Shown one piece after another: positions 47,729 through 59,218 of a stretch of DNA of 64,000 nt; the first letter of the stretch is position 1, and every line of letters starts with the position of its first letter. The translations under genes were made by a program, and so were the position numbers. The notes beneath the pieces were generated by a model. It was not told the DNA's origin, searched no databases, and saw nothing but the letters and a program-made list of their open reading frames with translations. This DNA is from Parelaphostrongylus tenuis. Its lineage: Eukaryota > Nematoda > Chromadorea > Rhabditida > Metastrongylidae. Location: positions 18,551-82,550 of the forward strand of contig JAHQIW010007341.1 in the NCBI GenBank assembly GCA_019055375.1. Direction: 5' to 3'.

Positions 47729-48073
47729 TTATATATGATCTCTATAACAAATGGAAAACGGAAACGGACAGATCATTGGAGCATCACGGCTTTTCTTTCT
47801 CCTTGTAGACAAAGCTGATCGGTCATCACTATCGGTTATCAGGCAAATATTGACACACTGATCGACATAGAGCGACTGATGCTTAATTTCCCAATAAAAG
47901 TTAGTATTTGGGAAGTCTTTGATAGATCTGTACTTTATTTTGTAGTAACTAGCACTCTTCCCTTCGCCAGTGGTTGTAGCAGTTAGAGGTTTTCTTGGTT
48001 GTCGAGCGGTGGGGTCCATAGCAGGACTTACATCGCAGCACGCAGTGGACAAACATGAGCAGAAGTTTTTCAT
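47729..48073 (-). CDS. Unassigned open frame, 114 codons, ATG start
   Basis: Opens MKNFCSCLSTACCD, followed at once by a GTAAGT that could be a donor, then SASYYKIKYRSIKDFPNTNF, YWEIKHQSLYVDQCVNICLI and a basic RRKKSRD near the end. Composition is protein-like, with nine cysteines. Two further minus-strand frames lie upstream (48351-48139 and 48629-48399), the latter running into the hairpin at 48589. No family recognised. Confidence 0.3.
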   Translation of the reverse strand: MKNFCSCLSTACCDVSPAMDPTARQPRKPLTATTTGEGKSASYYKIKYRSIKDFPNTNFYWEIKHQSLYVDQCVNICLITDSDDRSALSTRRKKSRDAPMICPFPFSICYRDHI

Positions 48074-48588
48074 TTTCGTTTGAAAGTTTATGTAGCAGTA
48101 AACCTATATCAAAGCAGAGGTTGATAGTTTACCTCTGATTATAATTTAGTTAAGAGTAACAAATAAAAGTTCATCATGCAAAAATTGTAGTGCTGTTCGC
48201 TTTTCTTGAGAAGGTAGGGCCCATCGTGTCGTCCAGCCAACTGCGGAAACGAATCAAGTTCAGTGATTCGCGTAAGGGTCATTGGACGAATAGCTAGATC
48301 GTAGATAGTATTGAGTTGGTGTGCTGCTTTACTGCTCCATATAGGCAGCAAGCAGAGTTCTGTGACTCAGTTTTTGCTAGGTTTCTTTTTGCCATTCTTC
48401 AAATCGACCGTTCTATACTGAGAATTATGTTGCTTATAAATGTTTGAGCCATCTGTTCTTCTTCACTACTATATAGTCCAAGGATCACTTGGTGTGCACG
48501 ATATAAAGTGTGGCCTTCCTTTTTTGTGCATGGAAAACGTCCTTTCTCTAATAAATTCCAAGACCTACTATCTATTAACCTCGGCATA

Positions 48589-48870
48589 GTTTGAATAAAT
48601 GAATATTTTCTTCTGTTTAGCGGCTCCAAGGTGTTATCGATATAATTTATTGAATATCACCAAAACATACAACAACGCAGTCAGTAATGCAGCCTGAATA
48701 TACAATATTCGAGGCGGCTAACGTTGGTAGCGAAACCTTAGCCACCTCGATTATTGTATATTCAAGCTGCATTACTGACTGTGTTGTTGTATGTTTCGCT
48801 GATATTCAATAAATAATATCAATAACACCTTGGAACGGCTAAACAGAAGAAAATATCCATCTGTTCAAAC
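48589..48870. repeat. Long near-perfect hairpin, 133-bp arms, 16-base loop
   Basis: Left arm 48589-48721, loop 48722-48737, right arm 48738-48870. Matching stretches include ATATTTTCTTCTGTTTAGC, CCAAGGTGTTAT, ACATACAACAAC, CAGTCAGTAATGCAGC and TGAATATACAATA. About a dozen mismatches over 133 pairs by eye, so the arms are recent or selected. It has no ribozyme motif and is not shared with other repeats seen here. Confidence 0.9.
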
Positions 48871-49569
48871 TTTCTCTGATAGTGCTTCATCCACATCATC
48901 AAGGAGAAAAGTACGGCTCTTTGACTGGGATCTACTAGGGATCAAACTTAGTACTCAACGCTTACTTATGATGATAATTAAAATTTCCTGAACATCGCAG
49001 CGTCAAAGTACGTGAGCTTGTTATCTATTTTTCTTCTTGAAATGAATCCCTCGTCTCCAAGCAATTCAGAGAATGTGATCAAGAAATTTCAAAAGAATCG
49101 TACAGCACAGTAGAACTATCTTGTTCTATTCTAGTGGTTTTATGATATTGCCTTAAAAAGTCCGCCCGACTAAAGAGCTGTTCCAATACATGAGAGAAGA
49201 AGGGAGGATAGTGTAGTTTTAGTGATGTGGCGTGGCAATGTGATAAGCAACGCTCTGATTCGACCACCTCTCCAATACACTCTTACATTCACTTGATGAA
49301 AACCCTCGAGAGCACCCTAGCCTTACTATCTCCAGGATTACAAGGAGAATTGTATTTAGCGGCATTCTACGGCATTCATATAGAAGACGTCTTCTTCGAG
49401 CAGAAGCCGAGGCAACGCCTGAGATACTCGAAGACCTCTATGAGGGATGAGTGCGAGGAAAAGGAGAAGAAGAGATCTGCAATAAGTTGTGTGATGGCAG
49501 CCCATGTAAAATTCTTCACTTATTTCAGGCCTTTATTAAGCGTCTTCATTGTGTTTTTAAATCCTCTTT

Positions 49570-49788
49570 GCAAGTCCAATTACTTCCAATATTCAATCAT
49601 TTTTCGTCTTCTTCTTGAACGACGTAGAATACTGGTTGAGCGAGTCTCCTTACAATCTCGAGGATAGCCTGGCTGTGGCGTTCCACAAGGCGTTTGTAGT
49701 TAACCGCCGGAGAGTGTTGGAGTGGGTTTCGGCTTCACACACGTCGCGACAAATTTTGCTACCACTCGGCTACTGCGTTCCATACAAA
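49570..49788 (-). repeat. tRNA-derived SINE, family A, copy 3
   Basis: Minus strand: GCAGTAGCCGAGTGGTAGCA (A box), then the family tail (CGGCGGTTAACTACAAACGC, CTCGAGATTGTAAGGAGAC, GTTCAAGAAGAAGACG). Confidence 0.65.
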
Positions 49789-49791
49789 TAG

Positions 49792-50925
49792 ATAAAAATC
49801 CAATATTCTATGATGATTGCATTGAATTACGCAATTCCCTATATGTCATACACTGTTCCTCTTTGTTGTTTTCTGCAAAGTTTTCATCGTAGCCATCTTC
49901 TGAGAATCAGCTAATAGAAATGAGCGTTGTTAGGACTCTAAAAGAATACTGTTCTCTTAAGTAGGATATATGGTTTTAAAAGGGATTCTGTCTTGGAATT
50001 CAGCGAAGCCGCAATTTTCCGCTCAAAATGTTATAGAGACAACTTCATAGGGTTGTCGTGACATAAGGCTTGTAGGTCGACCAAACTTATGGAATCCATT
50101 TGTTCCGCCTATATCTTTTTGTCACTCCCTCGAACTTCAATGACACTTTTTGTATATCAATTACTGGTATTTAAAGCGTTGTTCGTTGGCGCTCTACCAG
50201 AATTTCGCTTTTATAGACCTTCGATGAATCGCTTGGAAGTGTACTTTGTAAAGCTCTGATCCAAATTTGCAGTGAGTGATTTTGAACAACATTAGAAAAT
50301 CATCATTTTTTCAAAATGATCTTTTTGATTGCAGTTATTAGATGACCAGTAACCACTTTGCAGTTTTTTTTCTACAGTTTCGACTGACACTAAAAACACT
50401 TTACAACTGTTGATTAATGGCGGTTCCTTCGTGACTTCGCTTCCATGCGGTCGATTTACTGCATTCTAGTGAATTGAAAAGATTATTTAAGTAGCAGAAA
50501 ATTTGAGAATTCAAGATTGCCACTCTTCAACTGAAAATGTTAACTGTTCTTCCAAAAAAGTATGATAATCAGCATGATTATTAAAGTATGATTATTAGTG
50601 TTTGGCCTTTATTATCGACAATTCGCATATAACGAGGTCTTTTTTGGGGTCATAAAAATTTGTGTGCCAATGTTTATCGTTCCTATCATAAACTCTGATA
50701 GCCTTTTCGAGGTTTGCTGTCAGTGGCCTACGTAGGGAATATATCGAAGTTCAAGGTTTTCGGAACAGTCAATCAAAAGGCAATGTCTGAATAATCAATT
50801 CATGATGGCCGCGAGTCATCGGCTGAGAAACGCTCGGGCAGGATTTCATTTTGCAAGGTCTTATCATGCTGCGCCTTCACTTCCCAACTATGTAGGGGTT
50901 CTTTCGTTGCGAGTGTTTTCTTAAG
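49792..50925. other. No gene recognised
   Basis: Nothing recognised. Confidence 0.4.
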
Positions 50926-51012
50926 ACCACGATCAAATTTCAAACTATCTCGTAACTATTATTTTAGCGAACATGTCAAGTGGACTGTTGAACGGGCTGG
51001 CTGACTTAGAGA

Positions 51013-51056
51013 GTGCGATACACGTGTTTCGACCTCAACGGTCTCATCAGTAGGGC
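51013..51056 (-). ncRNA. Hammerhead ribozyme D4
   Basis: Minus strand: GCCCTA, CTGATGA, GACC-GTTGA-GGTC, GAAA, CACGTGT, A, TCGCAC. The core and stems II and III are intact. Stem I is poor because the 3' strand has changed (UCGCAC for UCGGGC). Confidence 0.7.
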
Positions 51057-51281
51057 AGTACCCTTTGTCTTCAAACAATCCTCTCGGGGCGCTCACGTGG
51101 CCTTAAGAAAACACTCGAAACGATAGGTATGATATGCTGACGATACCCAAGAGCAATCGACTGTACAACACTTGTGTTCAGCGATAATTGCACTTGACAT
51201 ACAATGTGAAATGCTGATCGTTGCTCACTCTTAGTATAGGGACTGAGCGCCGCGAGAGGATTGGCAAAGACGAAGGGTACC

Positions 51282-51325
51282 GCCCGACTGATGAGACTGT
51301 CAGGGTCGAAACACGTGTATCGGGC
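51282..51325 (+). ncRNA. Hammerhead ribozyme D5, intact
   Basis: GCCCGA, CTGATGA, GACT-GTCAG-GGTC, GAAA, CACGTGT, A, TCGGGC. Stem I pairs perfectly (6 bp), stem II has four pairs with one wobble, stem III is ACA/UGU, the first box and GAAA are consensus, and the cleavage base is A. The short closed stem III and open stem I make it type I. Confidence 0.85.
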
Positions 51326-51419
51326 TTCATAAGTCAGGTTAATTAACAGACCACATGACATGTTGGCTCAAATAATGATTACGAGATATTTAGGGGTAGC
51401 TGTAAAACCTTTGGCTCTG

Positions 51420-52655
51420 ACGAGTCAGGCGAGATCGTCGAAGCGCACGCAAGCCACTAACATAGCAAACCTCGAAAACGCTTGAAACGCTTTCAGAATA
51501 TAGCAAAATTCGAAGACGGAGCTTTGAAAATAGCCGATTGAATAATGCGTTTCTATGATGTTTATATTCTAACTTCATTTCTAGTTTACAATATTGGGCG
51601 CTTAATTATCTATAAGAAAGTTCTCGCTAAATTGTTAATATGATTCGCTTGAGAATCCGTTAGACATCTTCAATGGGTTCATTACATTGTTTTTTGCTCG
51701 AAGTTTTTCCATGGACGCATGGAAGTCTTTTTTAGGCACTACGTAAATCCCTGTTCGAATGTTCAGCACAAGAGGATTCTCAACGAATCGCTTCACTAAA
51801 AGTGGCGTCTCATCTACTATTTTGCTACTAGGTACTTCACATTACCCTGTCTCTGGTAGAGCAAAACTGTGAGATTCTCGATAAATTCTGTGATACCACA
51901 TTAGTATTCCATAGGCATTGCATACGGTCACTCGAATATTCAACAATGTACGAAAGATAGTTGAATCATTGTTTGTGCACTATACGACAGTTCTGAATCT
52001 AAAAAATGTTCGAACGATTGTTTTACGCTTTCGAAGTGACTACCAACCGGTTATTCGGACGCTATTGAAGAGTGCATCGGTTAGTCGAGTTGAATTGCCA
52101 CAAGTTGAATTGTCACGCAACCTCGTAGTGTATGGTATTCATCGATGTTGCGTTCAAAATTCCTACTCTGACGATCCCTTCCATTCCTGTCTCGCCTTAC
52201 ACAGCGAAGTTTGGTTTCCTAGGGTTACTCCTGAATAACTTTTTGCTCTTTTCACTTGAATGCTGTTTTTGTGAGCACTTGTTCGTATATGTTCCTCAGA
52301 CGATTTTTTTTTCATCATTATTGATGACCTTTTTTCTTCTGACGCATCATCGATTCTAACAGCCATCTATCTTGTCCTCTATCTCACCATATATATCTTT
52401 TCAGACGACTGAGTTGCAGTGTTAGTTTTGGGGAGGCAGTAAGAAAGATCCTCTTAAAGGGTATGATTTATACGAAAAGTTCATGGAACTCTTTGTCGTC
52501 GTCGCTCCATATGCAGCATAATACATCAGCGTAAAGCTAAAGCTGACGCAATGAAGTATGAGCTGTCAACGTCACCGCGTCGTTTGTCATCTGATTCATT
52601 GATTCATCATCTCATCTCGTGCCGTCGACGTCCTTAGTTTTATGATGTTACCCAC
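51420..52655. other. No gene recognised
   Basis: Nothing recognised. Confidence 0.4.
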
Positions 52656-52659
52656 AACC

Positions 52660-52850
52660 AATAATGACGTACTGATTCGACAAATACAAAATGTGGCCGT
52701 TGTCGCTCAACGGTTTGAGGTGCTGAGCAATACATAGCAGACTTTGGTTCGGAACTACACCCCGGACATGCTAACCTCTGTCTGTAATCTTTCAGTGTTG
52801 AACAATTGGTACCGAACTCTTGTGGGATGATGAAAAACACTAGTTTAGGA
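52660..52850 (+). repeat. tRNA-derived SINE, family C, copy 5
   Basis: GTGGCCGTTGTCGCTCAACG and GGTTTGAGGTGCTGAGC at the A box side, TTGGTTCGGAACTACACCCC near the B box, and CAATTGGTACCGAACTCTTG at the family mark. Confidence 0.5.
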
Positions 52851-52859
52851 GTCAAATAA

Positions 52860-53910
52860 ATGGATCATTCTTAAACGAACTTATCAACGCCGAACACTTG
52901 AAAACTTAGTTTGAAAGCCAAAAACTTGGCTCATCCTCAAAAGGATTGATCAACGCCAAATACTTCCCTTTTTATGATCTCTCAAATGATCTTGTAAAGC
53001 TTTTTGCAATGTTACCTTTACTCCATAGTGATCGACGTACTGGCATATTCATTTCATCTTCTACAGGAACGGAATCTCGATCATAATGATGAATTTCGGT
53101 CGTAACAATCACCTATTCATTGGCACTGGAGTGAGTATGAAGTCGCTACTAGGTTCCCCCTTCAAATTTTGAAGGACTAATTTTTTTGCCTTTCTGAGGT
53201 TTGATATGGTCAGTGGTTTACGTACGTTTTGGCAGCCACCCGCCTCATATTAAAGATGGGGAGACCGAAATATGTTAAGACCAGACAACATGAAGATAGC
53301 ATTCTTATCAATTAGTCGACTATTTTTGAAGATTCCGCTTTTAGGAATTCAATTTATTCCGTGAGACTTTTTTCGAGCCTTTTCACTCAATTCCACGCGC
53401 TCTTTCAGTTCATAATCAAAAGAGAAACACTTTGATAAAAGCTGGCAATGGTTTCAAAATTGAATTAGGCTTTTGAAAAAAGTTCAACAAATTCTCTACG
53501 ATCTAAGAGGAAGCTCAAACTTAAGTACTAGCCATTATCTAGCTTATCCTCAAGCAATTCGCCGGGAAAATCGACTTGGCATATGAAATCACGGATTTTT
53601 TACCATTGTCATATCATCATGAAAAATTACGGCACTGAAGTTCCTAGCCTAGGACACATATAAACCCAAATGATTACACGGAATACCACCGAGTGTCGAT
53701 GAATTCAGGTTAACGATAAAAGGCTACATGTAACGTGATCATTTTAAATCTAGACAGTTAAGCTTCATTCCATAACCAGGGTATCTTCAGCCTAACGAAC
53801 ACGATCGTATTCAGATAATTGACGGCGGCACGGTAACGTCAGCACCTCACCGTATCGATCGTCGTGGAGTTCTGTTTATCCGATCGATGGCACTGAATCA
53901 ATATTTGGCA
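52860..53910. other. No gene recognised
   Basis: TTTATT at 53353-53358 would be a minus-strand AATAAA for the exon at 53917-54153. Otherwise nothing. Confidence 0.35.
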
Positions 53911-53916
53911 TGGGAA

Positions 53917-54153
53917 TTAGTCGATTACGTCAAGGGCGTGCGTTTGATGTATGTCATTTGCTCGATCGTCATTGTTTTGCTGGATCGGTTGGTCGTCTTC
54001 AGGATGACATCGTCGCACATCGTAAATCATCCTTTTCCTTCTCTTCATTCTTATCGCTAGAGATGTTACGTCTCTTTCATGGATGACGATTCCTGTTGAG
54101 GAATCTGATTCGTCGGAGACTTTTCGTGTCGTCACAGATTGCAGTTCCACATC
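53917..54153 (-). CDS. Probable 3'-terminal exon of an unknown minus-strand gene
   Basis: On the minus strand TCTAATAG (ending 54154) acts as acceptor; its TAG is the in-frame stop that bounds the frame, as expected if the frame starts at the exon edge. The 78 codons read DVELQSVTTRKVSDESDSST, GIVIHERDVTSLAIRMKRRK, RMIYDVRRCHPEDDQPIQQN, ending HALDVID and TAA. It is hydrophilic, with an RMKRRKR cluster and acidic patches, like a cytoplasmic tail. The family is not recognised. Upstream exons would lie above 54.2 kb; none is certain. Confidence 0.45.
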   Translation of the reverse strand, partial: DVELQSVTTRKVSDESDSSTGIVIHERDVTSLAIRMKRRKRMIYDVRRCHPEDDQPIQQNNDDRANDIHQTHALDVID

Positions 54154-54159
54154 CTATTA

Positions 54160-57020
54160 GACATTTCAGAATTTTGAAATAGATCTATAAAAGCCTGGTC
54201 GTTGTGTAGAGCAGCATTTACGTTTTCATTCCTTTTACTTTCTAATAGATTAAGTTACTCCTTTTGTACCGTTTTGGACCATCTTCCCTGCTCTTCCATG
54301 AACCATTTATCCGATGATTTCATTCCATCTCATAGCCTCTTCACCTCCTCCCTAGCAGCATGTCACTGTCTTTATCAGTGTCTCACAAGTACTCTTCTTG
54401 TTTCTTATCTCTTACTGACTGCAATCATTTGTGTCTCATCACTGACTTCTTGTTTGGCATTGTTGTTGTCTGACTTGGGGAGAAGCTTTGCTTGTTTTCC
54501 TTTGCACTGACAGTGCGAGTGCGACTCGTCTATGACTATGCCGCATTGATATTTTCGATGTAGTCGGCTATTCTTAATTACAAATTTAACGTCTTCTCTT
54601 TGTTCTCTTCCAAATCTTCCGTTTCATCTTTTTGCTACTCTCTCGATCTGAAACGATATCAGCGCATGCTTCTACAGTTATACTCTGATTTCTTCAACTC
54701 CCAATTTCCCACTTCATCTTCAGCGAAAGGAACATCGTTTGCATTGTTTTTAGTTCTCAGCTAGCATTCCGATATTTCATTTTGTTCGTTATCTCCTCAT
54801 GAACAGCAACAACAAAGTTCATGGGTTTTTTACGAGCTGTTGCTCTGACATCGAAATGGATGTTTTCGTCGTCAGCGATGATGAGCCAAGCAAGTAGAAC
54901 CCATCAATGCCCGTCGAAAGGAAACGAAGTCAATTCTCAGCCTTATTTCTCATCCCTCCAGAAAAATCTTTGCGCGTCTAGTTGATGGCCATTGCTTTTT
55001 CAAGTACATCTCTGCTGCAAAGAGCCTCTATTCAATGCCTTCGCTTTCCATCAACCTATCATGAAACCTTTCATGATAATATATACATTTTTTTTGTACG
55101 TACGGTCCTCTAAATTGCCTTATTGACTCCTTTTTTCTAGAGCCACTTGAGCCCACTTCAGGTTTTTTCCCACTCGTGAACAGAATGACGCGACCTCAAG
55201 ACAAGTATTCACTTTACCAAGACTGATTACTGATTACTAAATCAATAGTGATTTCAATCCGATGAGCAGTCAAGTTGTGATTGGTTGGTTGGCTGGTTAT
55301 AAAGGGTTTAATACTGACTTTTTCACCGATTCTACTTCCAGTATCCGTTTACGACTTATTTTCTTGATAAACACAGCGCAAAATAGAAATTTTGGTTTTT
55401 CTTAGGGATTTATTTAAAAGTCCTTCTTTTCCTCCTCGAATAACACGATATTTTGTTGGTCTCAGTTTACACATTACACTGTTTTTATTCTTCGTTTCAT
55501 CTTTCTTCACCTTCCTTTATATTTTTGACATGACTTTCAAGGAAGATGAATGAAAAGCGCACAGTTTATGCTCAAAATCTTCTGCTGATGTGGTTGTTTT
55601 ATCCCTTTCTTTGTTTTAAATCTATAGATTACTCTTTATAAATCTAGCAACTCTTTGATTGTTCTCTCTCTCTTCCACTGGATTTCTCAGTAAAGAAGAA
55701 AGTCGACACTGATTCTCTGAAATTCGTACGAAGAGCACATCTCTCTATAATTTTATGGTGATCGTTTTTTGGTAAGCTATCAGATTTGTCTGCTCTATAT
55801 AACTAATTGAGTTGTCCGATAATTTCTTTCGCTTTTAGTCCCTAGTTTTATCAAATTTTTTTCTTGTGTTATGAGTGGTTATAGTTGATAATACTTCTTT
55901 GGCTGGTTTACGGCAGTTTTGTCAATTTTTTTTGTTAACTCGATTGCTACTATTTGAAAAAAAAATTTGACAGTATAATTACCACCATGGCAGTATAATC
56001 ACCATGATATGCAATCATTTGCTGCGGAGCAAAATTGTATGCTTTCCTTCCGGAAGAAATGAGGCTAGCGATCAAAGAAGTCGTGAAGTCACTCTTGGGC
56101 TCGAGGTCTGTAAATATTTTCCCTCCCGCCAATGCTGCTTCAAAGCGCCAAACGATGATAATCCGATGGAAAGATATCAGGGCTATACAGTGGATGTGCT
56201 ACCGTGGTCAAAGCCAGTTTATCCACAATGTGGCTAACCAACTTTACAATGTGAAGTGGTCGGTCAATGCTCAATGGGTGCATAGAAAGATCACTTTGTG
56301 GTAGCCCACTTTATTGAAATGGCGAACGATGATGCCACGGCCGTATTCAATTGTCCGGCTAAAGCTAGTAGAATATTTTTCAACATACCACATCCGTTTG
56401 ACAATAATCCCATTCGATTTAGAAAAAGAAACTGAATAAAACAATGGTGCGAAAGAATTTATGGGGCAATCCATTACCTTTTTGGAACTACTTTTACATT
56501 TTACTTCACACTTCAATTTTAACGACGAGTTGCGCAGTCGTTCATTCATTAAATAGGTATTTTTTGCAAATTAATACGATGTTAGTTCTTCTTCTTTTTT
56601 CAAGCCTCTGACGTCCGATCAATCACAGCTTGGCTTATCACACTCATTTCAGTATTGATCTAGTAACAATTAGTGTGTTTAGTTGAAAACTTTTTTCTTG
56701 AAATCTTCGTTTATTTCTCGGTTCAGGAAACGGGATAAGGGCTTGAAATTGGGCTTAAAGTGGTCTACTCAAATGGTTTTAGAGAGACAGTTCAAGGGAC
56801 TATCCATACCGTATTAGACGCACGGTAGTGAAACGATTAATATTCCAGTTTTGATGCTTTTCACATTAAACTTAAGAATTAAGATAACTGGTCTAATAAT
56901 GGAAAAAGTCAATCAGTTTATGACTTCTCAGATCACTTCACCTCTGAAGGTAATGGAAAAATATTTGGCGTGAAGACACAACTGATTAGGGATCAGGATT
57001 TCAGTCCATTCCTTCCATTT
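54160..57020. other. Pyrimidine-rich plus strand, no firm gene
   Basis: From 54.2 to 55.9 kb the plus strand is rich in T and C, as over the antisense of nematode genes, so introns or small exons of the minus-strand gene ending at 53917 may lie here. A short repeat at 55215-55330 (GACTGATTACTGATTACTAA then GGTTGGCTGG) is shared with 61185-61370. Confidence 0.3.
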
Positions 57021-57025
57021 TTTTT

Positions 57026-57285
57026 AAGTTGAGATAATCTGATAAGGATATGACATATTTTGAGCCATAGGTCTAGTGCTATATAGGCGCCTATTTCGTC
57101 CTATTGGGACTCATCAGTAGCACCCTCCCTCGGTTCCGTCGATCCCTTGAGGTGAAACAATCCTCCAAAGGAACCGACGCCGAGTAAAATTAAGCACCCA
57201 AAGTAGGATGATGTTATTACCTGACTTTGTGGTGACCGGCAGTCGAGCTTACGGCTTTTAGTAAGTTGAGATATTTTTTAAATTG
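57026..57285 (-). repeat. Hammerhead repeat type G, intact copy
   Basis: TAAGTTGAGATAATCTG at 57027 and TAAGTTGAGATATTTT at 57261 may be direct repeats about 235 bp apart bounding one unit. The part after the ribozyme (TCGATCCCTTGAGGTGAAAC, CCAAAGGAACCGACGCCGA) matches 24250-24310 (CAATCCCTTGCAGGGTGA, GCAAAGGAATCGACGCCGA). Confidence 0.55.
57075..57122 (-). ncRNA. Hammerhead ribozyme type G, fully intact
   Basis: Minus strand: GTGCTA, CTGATGA, GTCC-CAATA-GGAC, GAAA, TAGGCGCCTAT, A, TAGCAC. Stem I pairs perfectly over six bases, stem II over four, stem III over five (AUAGG/CCUAU with a two-base loop), and every core position is consensus with A at the cleavage site. Stems differ wholly in sequence from the D ribozymes while the fold is the same, which is strong evidence that the structure is real. 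Confidence 0.88.
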
Positions 57286-57289
57286 TTTT

Positions 57290-59215
57290 TCTTACTTTTA
57301 TCTGTGCACAGACTGAAACGCCGTTCACCTCAGCACCCAAAAGAACTCGAGAAGGTTTTTTTACGAGAAGGCTTTACGCTGCTGAAACGATTGCTTCAAA
57401 TGTTTTCAAGTGGCTGCGTCGATGTTTTCACGTTTTTGTTCTCCGTTGCTTTGTTCCGTACCGCTCGTCACTCTTCATCGTTCAAGTACCCGACTCATCC
57501 CTTACGCTCATTCAGCGTATTTGTTCGACATCAAACACCCACTTGAACAATATATTGTCCTTTTCTGAGAAGTAATTACACTTTCGTTGTCAAGTCGTTA
57601 AAGAGTTATTGATGGAAACGTCCGTTTTCTTATGCGAACAACTTCAATTCATAATTTGCGACTGTCTGCAGTGTTTTTCCTATAACTAAGAGGTATGTGT
57701 GGTATTGTTATGGCAGATACTTTCAACGATTTGTTTTAATGCCCGACTTCTATCGATTCCCCTGGACAAGCCATAGTCCACAAGGTGGAGTCGTGTCTTG
57801 GAGCGACATCCGCTTGATTGGACTAGTATTTTGACGTGGTAACTAGCACTGACCAACGGCCCAAGTCACTATCGGCTCCTACATCTTCCTGGCGGTGTTT
57901 GCACTTTTTCTTTCCAAATTGGCTCCATTTGGCCTTTACATATTGATGCTCATTTTGGCTAACATAATCACTGATGTTTTTTTCTATTTCCTAATAAAAT
58001 GCTCAGTCTGTGCGAGCCTACCTTGATAGAATGTTGTTTTGAATAGAGTACTACTGAGTACTGCCGGAGTTTATTTGATTTTTCATGTTAGACTTTTTCT
58101 GATTTCCGTCGCTTCGCAGGTGGAGGGAAAAAGGTGAATACCTGAGAAAGTTCCTGAACGCACATGATGAAATTTGTGTGATGAAAAATCCGGAAGTATT
58201 GTCGAGAAGTCGATGAGTCTCCAAGTGCACGAAAAAAAAACCACGAGAAGAATGGAGGATAGCCGTTACTCATAGGACCCACAACTTCCAACAAAACTAA
58301 AATAACCATGCTCGAAAGAAGCTTTCATTTATTTGTTTTCATTGGTATTGGACTATCCTTCTGCTTCGTTGTTTCAAATCAATCACATATTTTTGGTGAT
58401 TAACGAAAGCTTTCGCTTAATCGTTAAAGAACATTTGTTTTCTGTTGTTTACTTCTCTTCATACGTTCACTTTTGTTACTGTTTTTATCTTTACGGCTCG
58501 TTTTATTAACTTTCAACATCATTGATGTCTTCGACGGTTTTTAGTTATCCGATTAATCGTTAGAAGTTATTTTTGAGTGGAAACTCTCTAAAGAGTAAAT
58601 TATTCTTCAGGATGAGTACTTAGAACAAATAACACCGTTTGGGGCAGACTCTCATCCGAAGGAAAAAGTTTGAAACGTGAAGAACATCTCTTGGAATATT
58701 TCGTCTTCTGGACAAGCCACTATCACTTTGTTAATGTAAAATAACTTAATTCGGCTTGTCAAAGGCGATAACATTGCAACATTAGACAAACAAAGTTTTC
58801 TTTTTTTTTTCTAGCAGCCTCATGGTATTGGCTCATTAACAAGAAAAACCGATGGGTAATGCCGAAATCAAAGAAAATTCGGTTTTGAAGATGTTTTTTT
58901 CGCGGTGTTTTTTCTCTCCACGGCCCTTTTTGAAACATCTATGTTTTTTCAAGCTGTAGGAACGTCTCTTCGTCAATAATGTTATGGAAACGCACTGCTC
59001 TGTTTTTTTTCCGCTCTCAAATGGGCAAGTTTGTGTACTACTTTTGACATATTCAGCCTACGATCTAAGTGCAAAAGTTTTGAAAGCTCCTGCGATGGGA
59101 ATTCATGTACGATATCTCCAGTAATCCTTTTGAAAACTTTGACAGTTGGAATCTTTCTGACCTTTTCGATCATCGTGTGTAACGTTCCTGCATTGAATTT
59201 CAGGCACTTTAATGC
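57290..59215. other. No gene recognised
   Basis: A frame at 57283-57546 after a CTGTGCACAG acceptor is not supported by any motif. Nothing else. Confidence 0.35.
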
Positions 59216-59218
59216 TAT

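Larger units (their letters stand above)
50930..51415. mobile_element. Hammerhead element D, inverted pair (copies D4/D5)
   Basis: Left arm about 50962-51095 and right arm 51240-51375 are reverse complements over about 135 bp, each with one ribozyme (left on the minus strand, right on the plus strand). The flanks (GAACATGTCAAGTGGACTGT against CAGACCACATGACATGTTGG) and the internal unique part (GATACCCAAGAGCAATCGAC) match the other D copies. No protein encoded. Confidence 0.75.

Noticed and set aside
49227..49667. A 146-codon plus-strand frame
   Set aside because: It runs into the SINE A copy at 49570 on the opposite strand and has no recognisable domain.
54757..54904. A protein-like minus-strand stretch (WVLLAWLIIADDENIHFDVR)
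   Set aside because: On re-reading the bases the frame breaks at a stop after about 23 codons, and no splice sites rescue it.
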